DNA of 20,964 bases, taken from positions 1-20,964 of the IMG/VR virus record IMGVR_UViG_3300042923_000979. The stretch is one strand, 5' to 3'. This document shows, piece by piece, positions 14,373-20,797 of this stretch (the first letter of the stretch is position 1; each line of letters opens with the position of its first letter). A program made the translations under genes and the position numbers. The notes below the pieces were generated by a model. The model was not told the origin of the DNA and searched no databases. It saw only the letters and a list, made by a program, of their open reading frames with translations. Source of the DNA: a virus.

Positions 14373-15421
14373 AAATAACCTCTCCTTTCAAAAAATAGTC
14401 CAGTGCTTTCAAGAAACATTTCAACCTCTTCTAGTTCTTCAACTGTTCCAACTACGGTAAAAGTTGATCTAACTTCTCCTACGGTCACGAATGGAAGTTC
14501 TTCATCGACTTCGAAAGGTTCTTCCACAAAAGGTTCTTCCTCTACAATAAAAGCACCTTCCAATTCTTCATTTTGTGGCGGAATAAATTCAATTGGATTA
14601 ACAATTGGTTCAACTATTTCCTGCTTGGATTCCTCTTCTGTTACCCTCTGTTGTTCTTCTTCGATAGCTTTTTGCCCTGCCTCTTTGCGAATGCGTTCTT
14701 CTTCGGCCACCCTCTTACGTTCTTCTTCACGAATTCGCTGTTCTTCGGCTCTCCGTTTACGTTCATCCTCTTCCTTGCGTTTTTGCTCTTCTTTAGCCAG
14801 GATCTCGACTTTCATTTGTTCGTGTCTATTTATATAGGAGATTGCATTGGCAAGACTTAAATCTTTCCTATACTGTTCCAGAGCTTGTGGAACCACCTCT
14901 GTATTCATCCCCTTAATCGTGTCAACTGCCATAGCCGTGCTGGATACTGCTTGTTCGATTTCGTCCTTGATAGATTTCATCGATACAGAAACATTCTCCC
15001 ATTTACTATCATAGATTTTTGACAAAGGAAGATAATATTCTTTATCACCAATTAAATCTTTATAGGCTTCTTGGATTTTCTGCTTTTTCTCTTCTTTTTT
15101 CTTTTCTTCGAATGCTTGGACTTGTTTATCTATTAACTCGATTGGTTTATCAATTAATCCAGTAAGTTCATTTACTTTAGTTTTAAAATCTTCATATGGT
15201 TGAATGTATTCTTTTTGAACTTCAATTCGTCTATCATTCAAAGCCTTTTTAATCTTTCTAAGGGTAGCCACTTCTTTTTTTGCCACTATACTAGTTTCTT
15301 CTGTGACTTGAGTATCTGAATATGCTTCCATCATGTTTGATAGGTTGTCCTTGATTTCATCGAAATTAAAACTAATCTTACCTAATTGCTGTTTAACCTT
15401 TACCTCTAATTCATTTTCCAT
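14369..15421 (-). CDS. DUF1351 phage protein with long coiled coil (350 aa)
   Basis: The N-terminal part fits DUF1351: LGKISFNFDEIKDNLSNMME, KKEVATLRKIKKALNDRRIE, VQKEYIQPYEDFKTKVNELT. Residues about 205-275 are a Lys/Arg/Glu coiled coil (EEQKRKEEDERKRRAEEQ), and the C-terminus is an acidic low-complexity region (EEPFVEEPFEVDEELPF) ending in a small beta-rich domain. It is a usual partner of ERF-type recombinases; its exact role is unknown. I chose the ATG at 15421, ten bases from GGGAGG, over one at 15430 that sits too close. Its start overlaps the stop of the AbrB-like gene (TAATG). The long plus-strand ORF facing it is a shadow of the coiled coil. Confidence 0.88.
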   Translation of the reverse strand: MENELEVKVKQQLGKISFNFDEIKDNLSNMMEAYSDTQVTEETSIVAKKEVATLRKIKKALNDRRIEVQKEYIQPYEDFKTKVNELTGLIDKPIELIDKQVQAFEEKKKEEKKQKIQEAYKDLIGDKEYYLPLSKIYDSKWENVSVSMKSIKDEIEQAVSSTAMAVDTIKGMNTEVVPQALEQYRKDLSLANAISYINRHEQMKVEILAKEEQKRKEEDERKRRAEEQRIREEERKRVAEEERIRKEAGQKAIEEEQQRVTEEESKQEIVEPIVNPIEFIPPQNEELEGAFIVEEEPFVEEPFEVDEELPFVTVGEVRSTFTVVGTVEELEEVEMFLESTGLFFERRGYL

Positions 15422-15675
15422 TATTCGCATACCTCCCTAACTAATCCGTCTATACAATCATTGCAAATATGTATTCCAGCCTTTTCAATTAACTTGTCCT
15501 CGTTCGTTGATCCACAAAATACACACTGTAATTTACATTGCGCTATACAAATCACTCCATCTTTTAAGTAAATATCCATTGAATCATAATTTTTAATTCT
15601 TAAACTTTTCCTAATTTCTTTAGGAATTACTATTCTTCCTAGTTCATCTATATTGCGTACTATCCCTTTAATCAT
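15421..15675 (-). CDS. AbrB/SpoVT-like DNA-binding protein with zinc ribbon (84 aa)
   Basis: Residues 3-45 form a SpoVT-AbrB swapped-hairpin DNA-binding domain: RNIDELGRIVIPKEIRKSLR is the family signature. It is joined to a C-terminal zinc ribbon, CVFCG (C51, C54) and HICNDC (C71, C74). It is probably a dimeric transition-state-type regulator of early phage or host genes. ATG about ten bases from AGGAGG; the start overlaps the upstream stop as ATGA, and its own stop overlaps the DUF1351 start, so the genes are coupled. Confidence 0.9.
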   Translation of the reverse strand: MIKGIVRNIDELGRIVIPKEIRKSLRIKNYDSMDIYLKDGVICIAQCKLQCVFCGSTNEDKLIEKAGIHICNDCIDGLVREVCE

Positions 15676-15908
15676 CCTTTTATCCCTCCTGTTATTAATC
15701 CTTGCAAATAACTAGTTGCCTCTATAACTCCTTGTTGGTCCACTCCCAAATATGTATAAAACCAAATATGTGTATCAAATTTACCATTTTCTTTAATCCT
15801 GTAAAACTGTACCCAACCAAGATTGGGCTTGTACTCAAAATGCACGTCAATTCCTAACTTCTTCACTTGCATACACATTGTAAGCAATGTAATAATTCTT
15901 TCTTCCAC
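15672..15908 (-). CDS. Small phage protein of unknown function (78 aa)
   Basis: Compact alpha/beta protein rich in aromatic residues (GWVQFYRIKENGKFDTHIWF), preceded by a helix MEERIITLLTMCMQVKKLG. No family recognised. The start is GTG at 15908 with AGGAGG nine bases upstream; no ATG competes. It overlaps the AbrB-like gene by four bases and is the first of the tightly coupled group leading to ERF. Confidence 0.75.
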   Translation of the reverse strand: MEERIITLLTMCMQVKKLGIDVHFEYKPNLGWVQFYRIKENGKFDTHIWFYTYLGVDQQGVIEATSYLQGLITGGIKG

Positions 15909-15949
15909 TTGCTTGTACCTCCTGTAGGTGATATAATTCAGTTGTATAT

Positions 15950-16012
15950 TTAGTTCTGGGCTCTTTTGGAATTGCCGTTCCTTAGGGCTCTTTTTAGTCT
16001 CTTGTAAAACAT
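15950..16012 (-). CDS. Possible 20-residue basic peptide
   Basis: MFYKRLKRALRNGNSKRAQN starts with an ATG that overlaps the preceding stop (TAATG), with GGAG seven bases upstream. The same overlap style is used by neighbouring real genes. It is very basic. Too short to judge by composition; it may be a chance ORF in a roughly 100-base gap. Confidence 0.3.
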   Translation of the reverse strand: MFYKRLKRALRNGNSKRAQN

Positions 16013-16209
16013 TAACTCACTCCTTTAACAACGTCCTTAACAATAGATAAATGACTATCCATTGCTATATTTACTCTTCTTTTACCACCACCTATAAAGT
16101 AAATAATGACTGTTTCATCATCTTCTAGCTCTAAAGATAAAACGTCTGCATCTGCTAGTATGAGTGTTGTTTCTAGGCTCTTAATAAAATCTTGTTTTGT
16201 TACCTTCAT
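16012..16209 (-). CDS. Small phage protein of unknown function (65 aa)
   Basis: MKVTKQDFIKSLETTLILAD, followed by VLSLELEDDETVIIYFIGGG and KRRVNIAMDSHLSIVKDVVK: a helix, a beta meander and a helix. No family recognised. ATG with AGGAGG seven bases upstream, close behind the 45-residue ORF at 16222. Confidence 0.75.
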   Translation of the reverse strand: MKVTKQDFIKSLETTLILADADVLSLELEDDETVIIYFIGGGKRRVNIAMDSHLSIVKDVVKGVS

Positions 16210-16221
16210 CTTTCAATCCTC

Positions 16222-16359
16222 CTATACTACTGCTATAACTTGTCCATCATTTAAGATAATATCTTTGCCTAGATTATGTAGTGTGATCATATCTTCTACG
16301 GTCATATTTTGAAGATATTCGTTGTTTTCTGTCTTGCGTTGATTGCAATTAATCATCAT
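16222..16359 (-). CDS. Small phage protein (45 aa)
   Basis: A 45-codon ORF containing MTVEDMITLHNLGKDIILND and ending GQVIAVV: a short helix followed by a beta hairpin, as in many tiny phage early proteins. Tandem ATG codons lie at 16359 and 16356; AAGGTG is upstream. It follows the zinc-finger gene's stop by only two bases. Function unknown. Confidence 0.65.
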   Translation of the reverse strand: MMINCNQRKTENNEYLQNMTVEDMITLHNLGKDIILNDGQVIAVV

Positions 16360-16361
16360 TT

Positions 16362-16526
16362 TCACCTTCTTTCACTCTTTATGCGTTTCGAAATGTTTTC
16401 ACTGGCATATCCCCAGTATTCGCTTAACTTGTCCTTTTTCTTAGAATTAACAAAATCTATGTAGGTTTTGCAATAAGAGTGACAGCCTATATGCCTCTCT
16501 AAACATCCTTTACACTTTAATGCCAT
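16362..16526 (-). CDS. Small cysteine-rich zinc-finger phage protein (54 aa)
   Basis: A 54-codon ORF beginning MALKCKGCLERHIGCHSYCK. The CxxCxxxHxxCHxxC cluster is a familiar zinc-binding head of tiny phage proteins with no assigned role. The tail is basic and helical (NSKKKDKLSEYWGYASENIS). It overlaps the ORF upstream by 17 bases in another frame; its own ribosome site is weak, so coupling is likely. Confidence 0.7.
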   Translation of the reverse strand: MALKCKGCLERHIGCHSYCKTYIDFVNSKKKDKLSEYWGYASENISKRIKSERR

Positions 16527-16659
16527 ATTTGCCTATCCCAGCTCTTCTATATACATCCACTAGCTTTCTAGCAAATTCATTATAGGCTCTTTCTTTATCT
16601 TCTTCGTTTGCATACGTTGGGTGGGTATTTGTTACGGTATATAATTTTTTAGGTTTCAA
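16510..16659 (-). CDS. Small phage protein (49 aa)
   Basis: Reads LYTVTNTHPTYANEEDKERA, then YNEFARKLVDVYRRAG. TTG start at 16659, ten bases from AAGGAG; a GTG at 16668 in the same frame is closer than ideal. The pattern (a short lead-in, then an 'NEEDKERAYNEFA' helix) is seen in other small phage ORFs from memory. Function unknown. Confidence 0.55.
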   Translation of the reverse strand: MKPKKLYTVTNTHPTYANEEDKERAYNEFARKLVDVYRRAGIGKYGIKV

Positions 16660-16733
16660 TAGATTCACTCTCCTTTACAAATATGTATGCCGTATTGCTT
16701 GTTCAACTTGCCACTTATTATCAATCTTCGCTC

Positions 16734-16757
16734 TCGTATGTAATATTTTACATACGA
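16734..16757. promoter_or_regulatory. Perfect 24-bp palindromic site downstream of the cro-like gene
   Basis: TCGTATGTAA (16734-16743) and TTACATACGA (16748-16757) form a perfect 10-bp dyad with a 4-base centre. There is no T-run after it on either strand, so an ordinary terminator is unlikely. It could be a protein-binding site or an RNA hairpin between cro and the next early genes. Confidence 0.5.
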
Positions 16758-16766
16758 ATGTTATTA

Positions 16767-16782
16767 TCTTGCGCTACGCAAT
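16767..16782. promoter_or_regulatory. Switch operator copy at the end of the cro-like gene
   Basis: TCTTGCGCTACGCAAT is identical to the copy at 17009-17024. The dyad TTGCG-CTA-CGCAA is centred exactly on the stop codon of the cro-like gene (16774-16776). Confidence 0.75.
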
Positions 16783-16995
16783 TCTGTTTCCAAAAAAAAA
16801 CTCGTAGTATTCTTGCTGTGATAACTTTAACAACCTTGCTAATGCATCTGCTTCGTCTAAACAAACAGGCCTAACACCGTTTAGTTTTTGGCTAACTGTT
16901 GGTAATGCGCAGCCCCAAACATCCTTATCGGCTATATTCTTTTGTGTTAATCCCATTTCAACCAATCTGCCTTTTATCTTTAGAGTATTAATCAT
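16774..16995 (-). CDS. Cro-like repressor (DUF739-type HTH, 73 aa)
   Basis: A small helix-turn-helix protein: LKIKGRLVEMGLTQKNIADK, then a recognition helix in PTVSQKLNGVRPV, then LDEADALARLLKLSQQEYYEF. The pattern fits the DUF739/Cro-like group of phage repressors that open the early operon and shut down the CI promoter. Upstream in-frame codons (to 17046) run through an operator and lack a ribosome site. ATG at 16995 with AAAGGAG nine bases upstream is the start. It is the first gene of the minus-strand early operon, divergent from the CI-like gene. Confidence 0.83.
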   Translation of the reverse strand: MINTLKIKGRLVEMGLTQKNIADKDVWGCALPTVSQKLNGVRPVCLDEADALARLLKLSQQEYYEFFFGNRIA

Positions 16996-17008
16996 GTATT
17001 TTCTCCTT

Positions 17009-17024
17009 TCTTGCGCTACGCAAT
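17009..17024. promoter_or_regulatory. Switch operator in the cro leader
   Basis: Second copy of TCTTGCGCTACGCAAT, in the early transcript's 5' untranslated region between the -10 box and the cro ribosome site. A bound repressor here would block early transcription. Confidence 0.75.
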
Positions 17025-17036
17025 GTTTATGTTCAA

Positions 17037-17065
17037 ATCTTAACATGTTAAAAATTCAATGTCAA
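17037..17065 (-). promoter_or_regulatory. Early (PR-like) promoter of the cro operon
   Basis: Minus strand: TTGACA (complement of 17060-17065), 17-nt spacer, TAAGAT (complement of 17037-17042). The near-operator TTGCGCTAAGCTA (complement of 17066-17078, 11 of 13 matches to the full site) abuts the -35 on its upstream side. Confidence 0.75.
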
Positions 17066-17107
17066 TAGCTTAGCGCAACTTTTTACCCTGCTAAAGCAAA
17101 ATAATTG

Positions 17108-17136
17108 TTGCACTCTGCAATATTTTATTGTATAAT
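17108..17136 (+). promoter_or_regulatory. CI (PRM-like) promoter with operator over the -35 box
   Basis: TTGCAC (17108-17113), 17-nt spacer, TATAAT (17131-17136). The dyad TTGCA-CTC-TGCAA (17108-17120), 10 of 13 matches to the perfect operator, covers the -35. This suggests autorepression or Cro control. Confidence 0.75.
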
Positions 17137-17166
17137 ATTTACATAAAGTTTATGAGAGGTGTGACT

Positions 17167-17520
17167 ATGACAAACAAAGAGATAGGTAATAGAATTAAAC
17201 AAGCACGCGAAGAATTAGGCTTAACAAAAAAAGATGTAGCCTCTGCAATCAGGGTCGCAGATTCTACAATTAAACGTTATGAAGATGGCGAAATTGATAA
17301 AATTAAAATGCCAGTTATTGAATCAATAGCAAATGTATTGAAAGTAAATCCTATGTGGATTATTGGAAAAAGTGACTCAGTTGAAACGCTTGACGGCAAA
17401 AAAGAGTTACTATTGGAAGATGCTTATTTTAGCTTTGCAAAGGAGATGCAAGAAAAACAAGTATCAGAAGCTGATATGAAAAAACTTTGGGAATTTTATA
17501 GAATGATTAAGGACAAATAG
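17167..17520 (+). CDS. CI/ImmR-like phage repressor (XRE-family HTH, 117 aa)
   Basis: A lambda-repressor-type helix-turn-helix spans about 5-60: IGNRIKQAREELGLTKKDVA, then ADSTIKRYEDGEI and MPVIESIANVLKVNPMWIIG. The C-terminal part is short and helical (FAKEMQEKQVSEADMKKLWE). There is no S24 autoprotease domain, so RecA-driven self-cleavage is not expected; cleavage by the neighbouring ImmA-like peptidase is the likely induction route. ATG at 17167 with AGAGGTGTGAC upstream. An in-frame ATG at 17128 lies on the -10 box and is not usable. Divergent from cro, with the operators between. Confidence 0.88.
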   Translation: MTNKEIGNRIKQAREELGLTKKDVASAIRVADSTIKRYEDGEIDKIKMPVIESIANVLKVNPMWIIGKSDSVETLDGKKELLLEDAYFSFAKEMQEKQVSEADMKKLWEFYRMIKDK

Positions 17521-17534
17521 AGGGGAATGTTATT

Positions 17535-18113
17535 TTGATTATTAACGGCTATATAACGAAGGAAGAATTAGAGAAACTAGTATGTAAGAAATTAAATAAT
17601 ATAGGCGTTGCAGAAAGTGATTATCCTATTAATCCATTTGATATCATAAAAAGTGAAGGTATATATCTTCAAGAAACTCCGTTTAGCAATGAAAGTATCA
17701 GGGGAATGTTGGTAAATGGACCAAATGCAAGTGGCATAATTATCAACTCAAATCGCAGCGAAGTTTCTAAACGATTTACCGCTATGCACGAATTATCTCA
17801 TTATTGGTTCCATCCAAAACAGAATAAAACTGTATGTTTTGAAGAATGCATCATAGTCAAAGAGGGGTTAGAATGGCAAGCTAATAATGCTACCGCGTAT
17901 GCCCTTATGCCAACTAAATTAGTTAAAGATTTATTTGCCTATTGTGATGGTAACATAGATCAAATGTGCAATTTCTTCAAAGTCGGAAGAGACAGTATGA
18001 GTTATCGGATAAAGGAGTTAAAGTTAAAATCGCCCATATACTATAATTGCAATACTGCTAAAGATTATAATTATAAAATAGCAGAGGCAAGTTATTTGTA
18101 CGGAGGCTTGTAG
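17535..18113 (+). CDS. ImmA/IrrE-type zinc metallopeptidase (192 aa)
   Basis: A site-specific protease of the ImmA/IrrE family that inactivates ImmR/CI-type repressors. RFTAMHELSHYWFH carries the zinc motif HExxH at 85-89, and LEWQANNATAYALMP supplies the third ligand (E113) and the family's 'E..AN.fA..LLMP' signature. The C-terminal region is a helix-turn-helix-like segment (MCNFFKVGRDSMSYRIKELK). TTG start with GAGGGG nine bases upstream, 14 bases after the repressor stop, so both are on one transcript from the CI promoter. The context matches the ImmR-ImmA pair known from ICEBs1 and phi105-like elements. Confidence 0.9.
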   Translation: MIINGYITKEELEKLVCKKLNNIGVAESDYPINPFDIIKSEGIYLQETPFSNESIRGMLVNGPNASGIIINSNRSEVSKRFTAMHELSHYWFHPKQNKTVCFEECIIVKEGLEWQANNATAYALMPTKLVKDLFAYCDGNIDQMCNFFKVGRDSMSYRIKELKLKSPIYYNCNTAKDYNYKIAEASYLYGGL

Positions 18114-18182
18114 TAAAAATAATATACTAAATGCATTCTCATAAATAATTTTCACCGTATTTTACTAAAAGGGGGAAATACC

Positions 18183-19652
18183 ATGATAGCAGTATACGCG
18201 CGCCAATCACTAGATAAAAAAGATTCCATATCAATTGAAACTCAAATAGACCACTGCAAGCGCGAAGCAGATACGGATAATGTAAAAGTATTTCAAGACA
18301 AGGGATTTTCAGGAAAAAACATTGACCGCCCTGCATTCGCAGCATTAATGAAAGCAGTTGAGAATAATGAAGTTGAAAAAATTATAGTTTACCGGCTCGA
18401 TAGAATTAGCCGCTCCATTACGGACTTTTCCAATATAATGAATGTCCTGGAAGAGTGCAAAGTTGCCTTTGTATCTACCACTGAAAAATTCGATACCTCT
18501 GCACCTATGGGACGTGCAATGCTATACATTATAATGATTTTTGCACAACTTGAACGAGAAACAATCGCAGAACGTGTTAAGGATAACTATTATGCAAGAG
18601 GTAAAACAGGGGTATGGTTAGGTGGTCCTGCTCCGCTTGGTTTTGATACAACCAAAACGATATTAAATGGTAAACAAGCAAGCACTATCAAACCAAATAA
18701 GGACATTAATCTAATTCAAGAAATATATGACACTTATGCTAATACCACCCAAAGTCTTGGAACTATTGCAAAGACAATGTTAAGCCGCTACAATGTTATG
18801 TGGAATAACATTAAACTAAGTAGAATACTTCATAATCCATCTTATGTAAAAGCGGATGCAGATATTTATAACTATTATAGAACAAAAAATGTAATAATAA
18901 TAAATCCTATTGAAGAATTTACTGGAGAAAAAGGGTTATGCTTATACGGTAAGCGTGATCGAGGTGCTAATAAATATAATAGTGAAGAATTACAGGTGCT
19001 TTCATTAAGTATTCATGATGGTATTATTGATTCCCAAACTTTCCTAAAATGCCAGAGAAAACTAAACAGCAATAGGCAAATAAAAAACACCGGCAAGGGC
19101 AAACACTCTTGGTTAACAGGCCTTATTAAGTGCGGATATTGTGGATATGCAATGAATGTTAAGGCTTGGAAAGAAAATAAATACTTTAATTGTACTGGAA
19201 GATATGCGACTAATTTATGTATTGATAAACTAGACACAAACTATGTAGATGATATAGAAAATTATGTTTTTAAATCAATGCAAGTCTTTGTCGAAAAATT
19301 TGAAAATAAAGAAATCAATACAGATATGATTTTCAATGATACTGAGTTGAATTCATTCAAAATTGAATTAAGTATTATAGAAGATAAAATCAGTAAGTTG
19401 TTAGATACAATCGATCAGGCTAACTCTACTTTAATTAACTACATTAACTCAAAGATAGTTGAATTAGACAATCGTAAAAAAGAAGTGCTTGAAAAAATAA
19501 ATTCCAAATCTATAAAACAAGAAATATTTAAAGTTCCAAATTTAACCGAGTGGGAATCAATGGACATTAAAACAAAAGGCGATATTGCGCGTATGATGCT
19601 AGATAAAGTTTTAGTTAGAAATGGTGATATCGAAACTGTCTGGAAGTACTAA
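18183..19652 (+). CDS. Large serine recombinase (phage integrase, 489 aa)
   Basis: It catalyses attP x attB integration by a serine-protein intermediate. The N-terminal resolvase domain contains YARQS with the catalytic serine at S9, then GFSGKNIDRPAF and VYRLDRISRS (R71, R74). A long helix follows (ERETIAERVKDNYYARGK), then the recombinase domain (GPAPLGFD, SLGTIAKTML, LSRILHNPSYV). The zinc ribbon is CGYC (C317, C320) and FNCTGRYATNLC (C337, C346), and a coiled coil covers about 370-460. The length of 489 is normal and the gene looks intact. ATG with AAGGGGG seven bases upstream, 69 bases after the peptidase. Its 3' end faces the end of the lysis genes. Confidence 0.95.
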   Translation: MIAVYARQSLDKKDSISIETQIDHCKREADTDNVKVFQDKGFSGKNIDRPAFAALMKAVENNEVEKIIVYRLDRISRSITDFSNIMNVLEECKVAFVSTTEKFDTSAPMGRAMLYIIMIFAQLERETIAERVKDNYYARGKTGVWLGGPAPLGFDTTKTILNGKQASTIKPNKDINLIQEIYDTYANTTQSLGTIAKTMLSRYNVMWNNIKLSRILHNPSYVKADADIYNYYRTKNVIIINPIEEFTGEKGLCLYGKRDRGANKYNSEELQVLSLSIHDGIIDSQTFLKCQRKLNSNRQIKNTGKGKHSWLTGLIKCGYCGYAMNVKAWKENKYFNCTGRYATNLCIDKLDTNYVDDIENYVFKSMQVFVEKFENKEINTDMIFNDTELNSFKIELSIIEDKISKLLDTIDQANSTLINYINSKIVELDNRKKEVLEKINSKSIKQEIFKVPNLTEWESMDIKTKGDIARMMLDKVLVRNGDIETVWKY

Positions 19653-19825
19653 TTTAAAGCATTGCCTTTACTTCTATTTTTGTTTCTAATGTTGATAGTC
19701 ACGATACAAAAACAGATGTCAATAAGTCTTAGTTATTTTGACCCAATGTGGTATTTTTTGTATCAGTTTCTTCTATATAATAGTACTAATGTACTATTTA
19801 TAAGTCACTCTTTCTTCTATATAAT
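19653..19825. other. Repeat-rich interval after the recombinase; candidate attP region
   Basis: It contains, in order: GATACAAAAA (19703-19712) and its inverted copy (19755-19764), enclosing an imperfect GTCAATAA / TTATTTTGAC dyad; a 16-bp direct repeat TTTCTTCTATATAATA (19767-19782 and 19811-19826); and between these the dyad AATAGTAC-TAAT-GTACTATT (19779-19798). Imperfect dyads of about 50 bp are usual for attP of large serine recombinases, and this interval joins the integrase to the lysis end of the phage map. The exact crossover site cannot be read. The short gap before the recombinase (18114-18182) is the alternative location. Confidence 0.35.
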
Positions 19826-19847
19826 ATGTATAAGGAAGGTGATATTA

Positions 19848-20011
19848 TAGATAAGATAGGAATACTCAGATATATAAACAGATATAAGCAGTATTACACT
19901 GGTAAGGACAAGCGTGTTTTGAATTCAAGTTTTACAGATATATTAAGATTTGGTAAAAAAGTTTTAAAAGAAATGATCGGTGAAATAATAGCAAATAATA
20001 ATTACCCCTAA
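19848..20011 (+). CDS. Possible small basic protein (about 54 aa) with an odd or degraded start
   Basis: The frame reads IDKIGILRYINRYKQYYTGK, then VLNSSFTDILRFGKKVLKEM, ending NNNYP at a strong hairpin. A very good ribosome site, AAGGAAGGTGAT, lies inside the longer ORF (whose first ATG is at 19826, fused to a TATAAT box), so 19826 is unlikely to be the real start. The codon at the expected distance is ATA (19848-19850) or ATT just before it, not ATG, GTG or TTG. It may therefore be a gene with a mutated start, or one using a rare start. Its place beside the integrase would suit a recombination directionality factor, which is pure inference. Confidence 0.35.
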
Positions 20012-20026
20012 CCATAAGGTTAGGGG
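20005..20026. terminator. Bidirectional terminator hairpin between the small ORF and the endolysin
   Basis: CCCCTAACC-ATAA-GGTTAGGGG is a perfect 9-bp stem with a 4-base loop, followed by CATTGTTTTAATTT on the plus strand and TAATTATTATTT on the minus strand. It ends the convergent late (lysis) and recombinase-side transcripts. Confidence 0.8.
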
Positions 20027-20033
20027 CATTGTT

Positions 20034-20795
20034 TTAATTTAGTAATCCAAGTCTATCTAGTACACACACAAACTCTTGTCTTGTAAGTTGTTCACCTGGT
20101 CTAGTTCCGTCTAATATTTTTTTAACTGCAGCTTTATTCCAGGATACTTTTGCCCACTCTGCAGGTTGATCAGTTACTACTTCTTTTCCTACTTCTTTCA
20201 CTTCTATCACCTCTTTCGGTAAATTTTTGAATAGCAGCTCTTTGCTGTTTTTGATTTTAGTAAAATCCGGATTAATATGGAAAGCAACCTCAGGCTTTAA
20301 AGGTCCTACGGTTGTAGTCAAAACGTATGTACCCTTACTATTCTGTTGCCATCCATTACCTTTTATTTGTCCCTGTCCAACTGACATATGGAAATGGTAG
20401 CCTGTTGCCTTGCCTGTCAAATAGCCGTCTCTGCCCTCTCTAAACATCAATTCACTGCGTTTAAATGTTCGGCCAACTTTTACTTTTGTAAGATCATCAT
20501 CATCTGGATGCAACACCATTATCACTACATAATCTTCCTCGCCATTCGCAAAAACGACTTTTGATGTTGATTGCAACCATATCGTGTTGATATAGGCACT
20601 TCCTAGTCCACTAATACGCTTTACTATCATCTCATCACAAGGACAATGCATCCAACTTCTATATGCATCCTCTCCTGCTTCATCGATTGGGAAGTCACAA
20701 GGAGCTCCTGAAACGTGTGGTGCGTGGCTGTATTCGCCTGTCCAACTTTGAGATATGTTCATAATCTTGACCGGATATGTTAAATAATTCTTCAA
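20034..20795 (-). CDS. Endolysin: M23-like peptidase domain with C-terminal repeat-type tail (253 aa)
   Basis: The N-terminal region has the LytM/M23 ligand order: HAPHVSGAPCDFPID (H27 and D34), LHPDDDDLTK (H96) and GYHFHMSVG (H134, H136, the HxH motif). It likely cleaves peptidoglycan cross-bridges as a zinc endopeptidase. A Lys/Val linker (about 200-215) leads to WAKVSWNKAAVKKILDGTRP and LTRQEFVCVLDRLGLL, a short C-terminal motif frequent in clostridial phage lysins. TTG start with AGGAGG seven bases upstream; the holin stop lies two bases upstream of it. No signal peptide is visible, so export through the holin is expected. It is the last gene of the late operon, ending at the bidirectional terminator. 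Confidence 0.82.
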   Translation of the reverse strand: MKNYLTYPVKIMNISQSWTGEYSHAPHVSGAPCDFPIDEAGEDAYRSWMHCPCDEMIVKRISGLGSAYINTIWLQSTSKVVFANGEEDYVVIMVLHPDDDDLTKVKVGRTFKRSELMFREGRDGYLTGKATGYHFHMSVGQGQIKGNGWQQNSKGTYVLTTTVGPLKPEVAFHINPDFTKIKNSKELLFKNLPKEVIEVKEVGKEVVTDQPAEWAKVSWNKAAVKKILDGTRPGEQLTRQEFVCVLDRLGLLN

Positions 20796-20797
20796 AT

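Noticed and set aside
14403-14837. Long plus-strand ORF with serine-rich translation
   Set aside because: It is the antisense shadow of the DUF1351 coiled coil; low-complexity Glu/Lys codons leave the opposite strand open. No ribosome site.
17087-17099. Possible extra switch operator (complement TTGCTTTAGCAGG)
   Set aside because: Only about half the positions match the TTGCGCTACGCAA site, so it is not listed as an operator.
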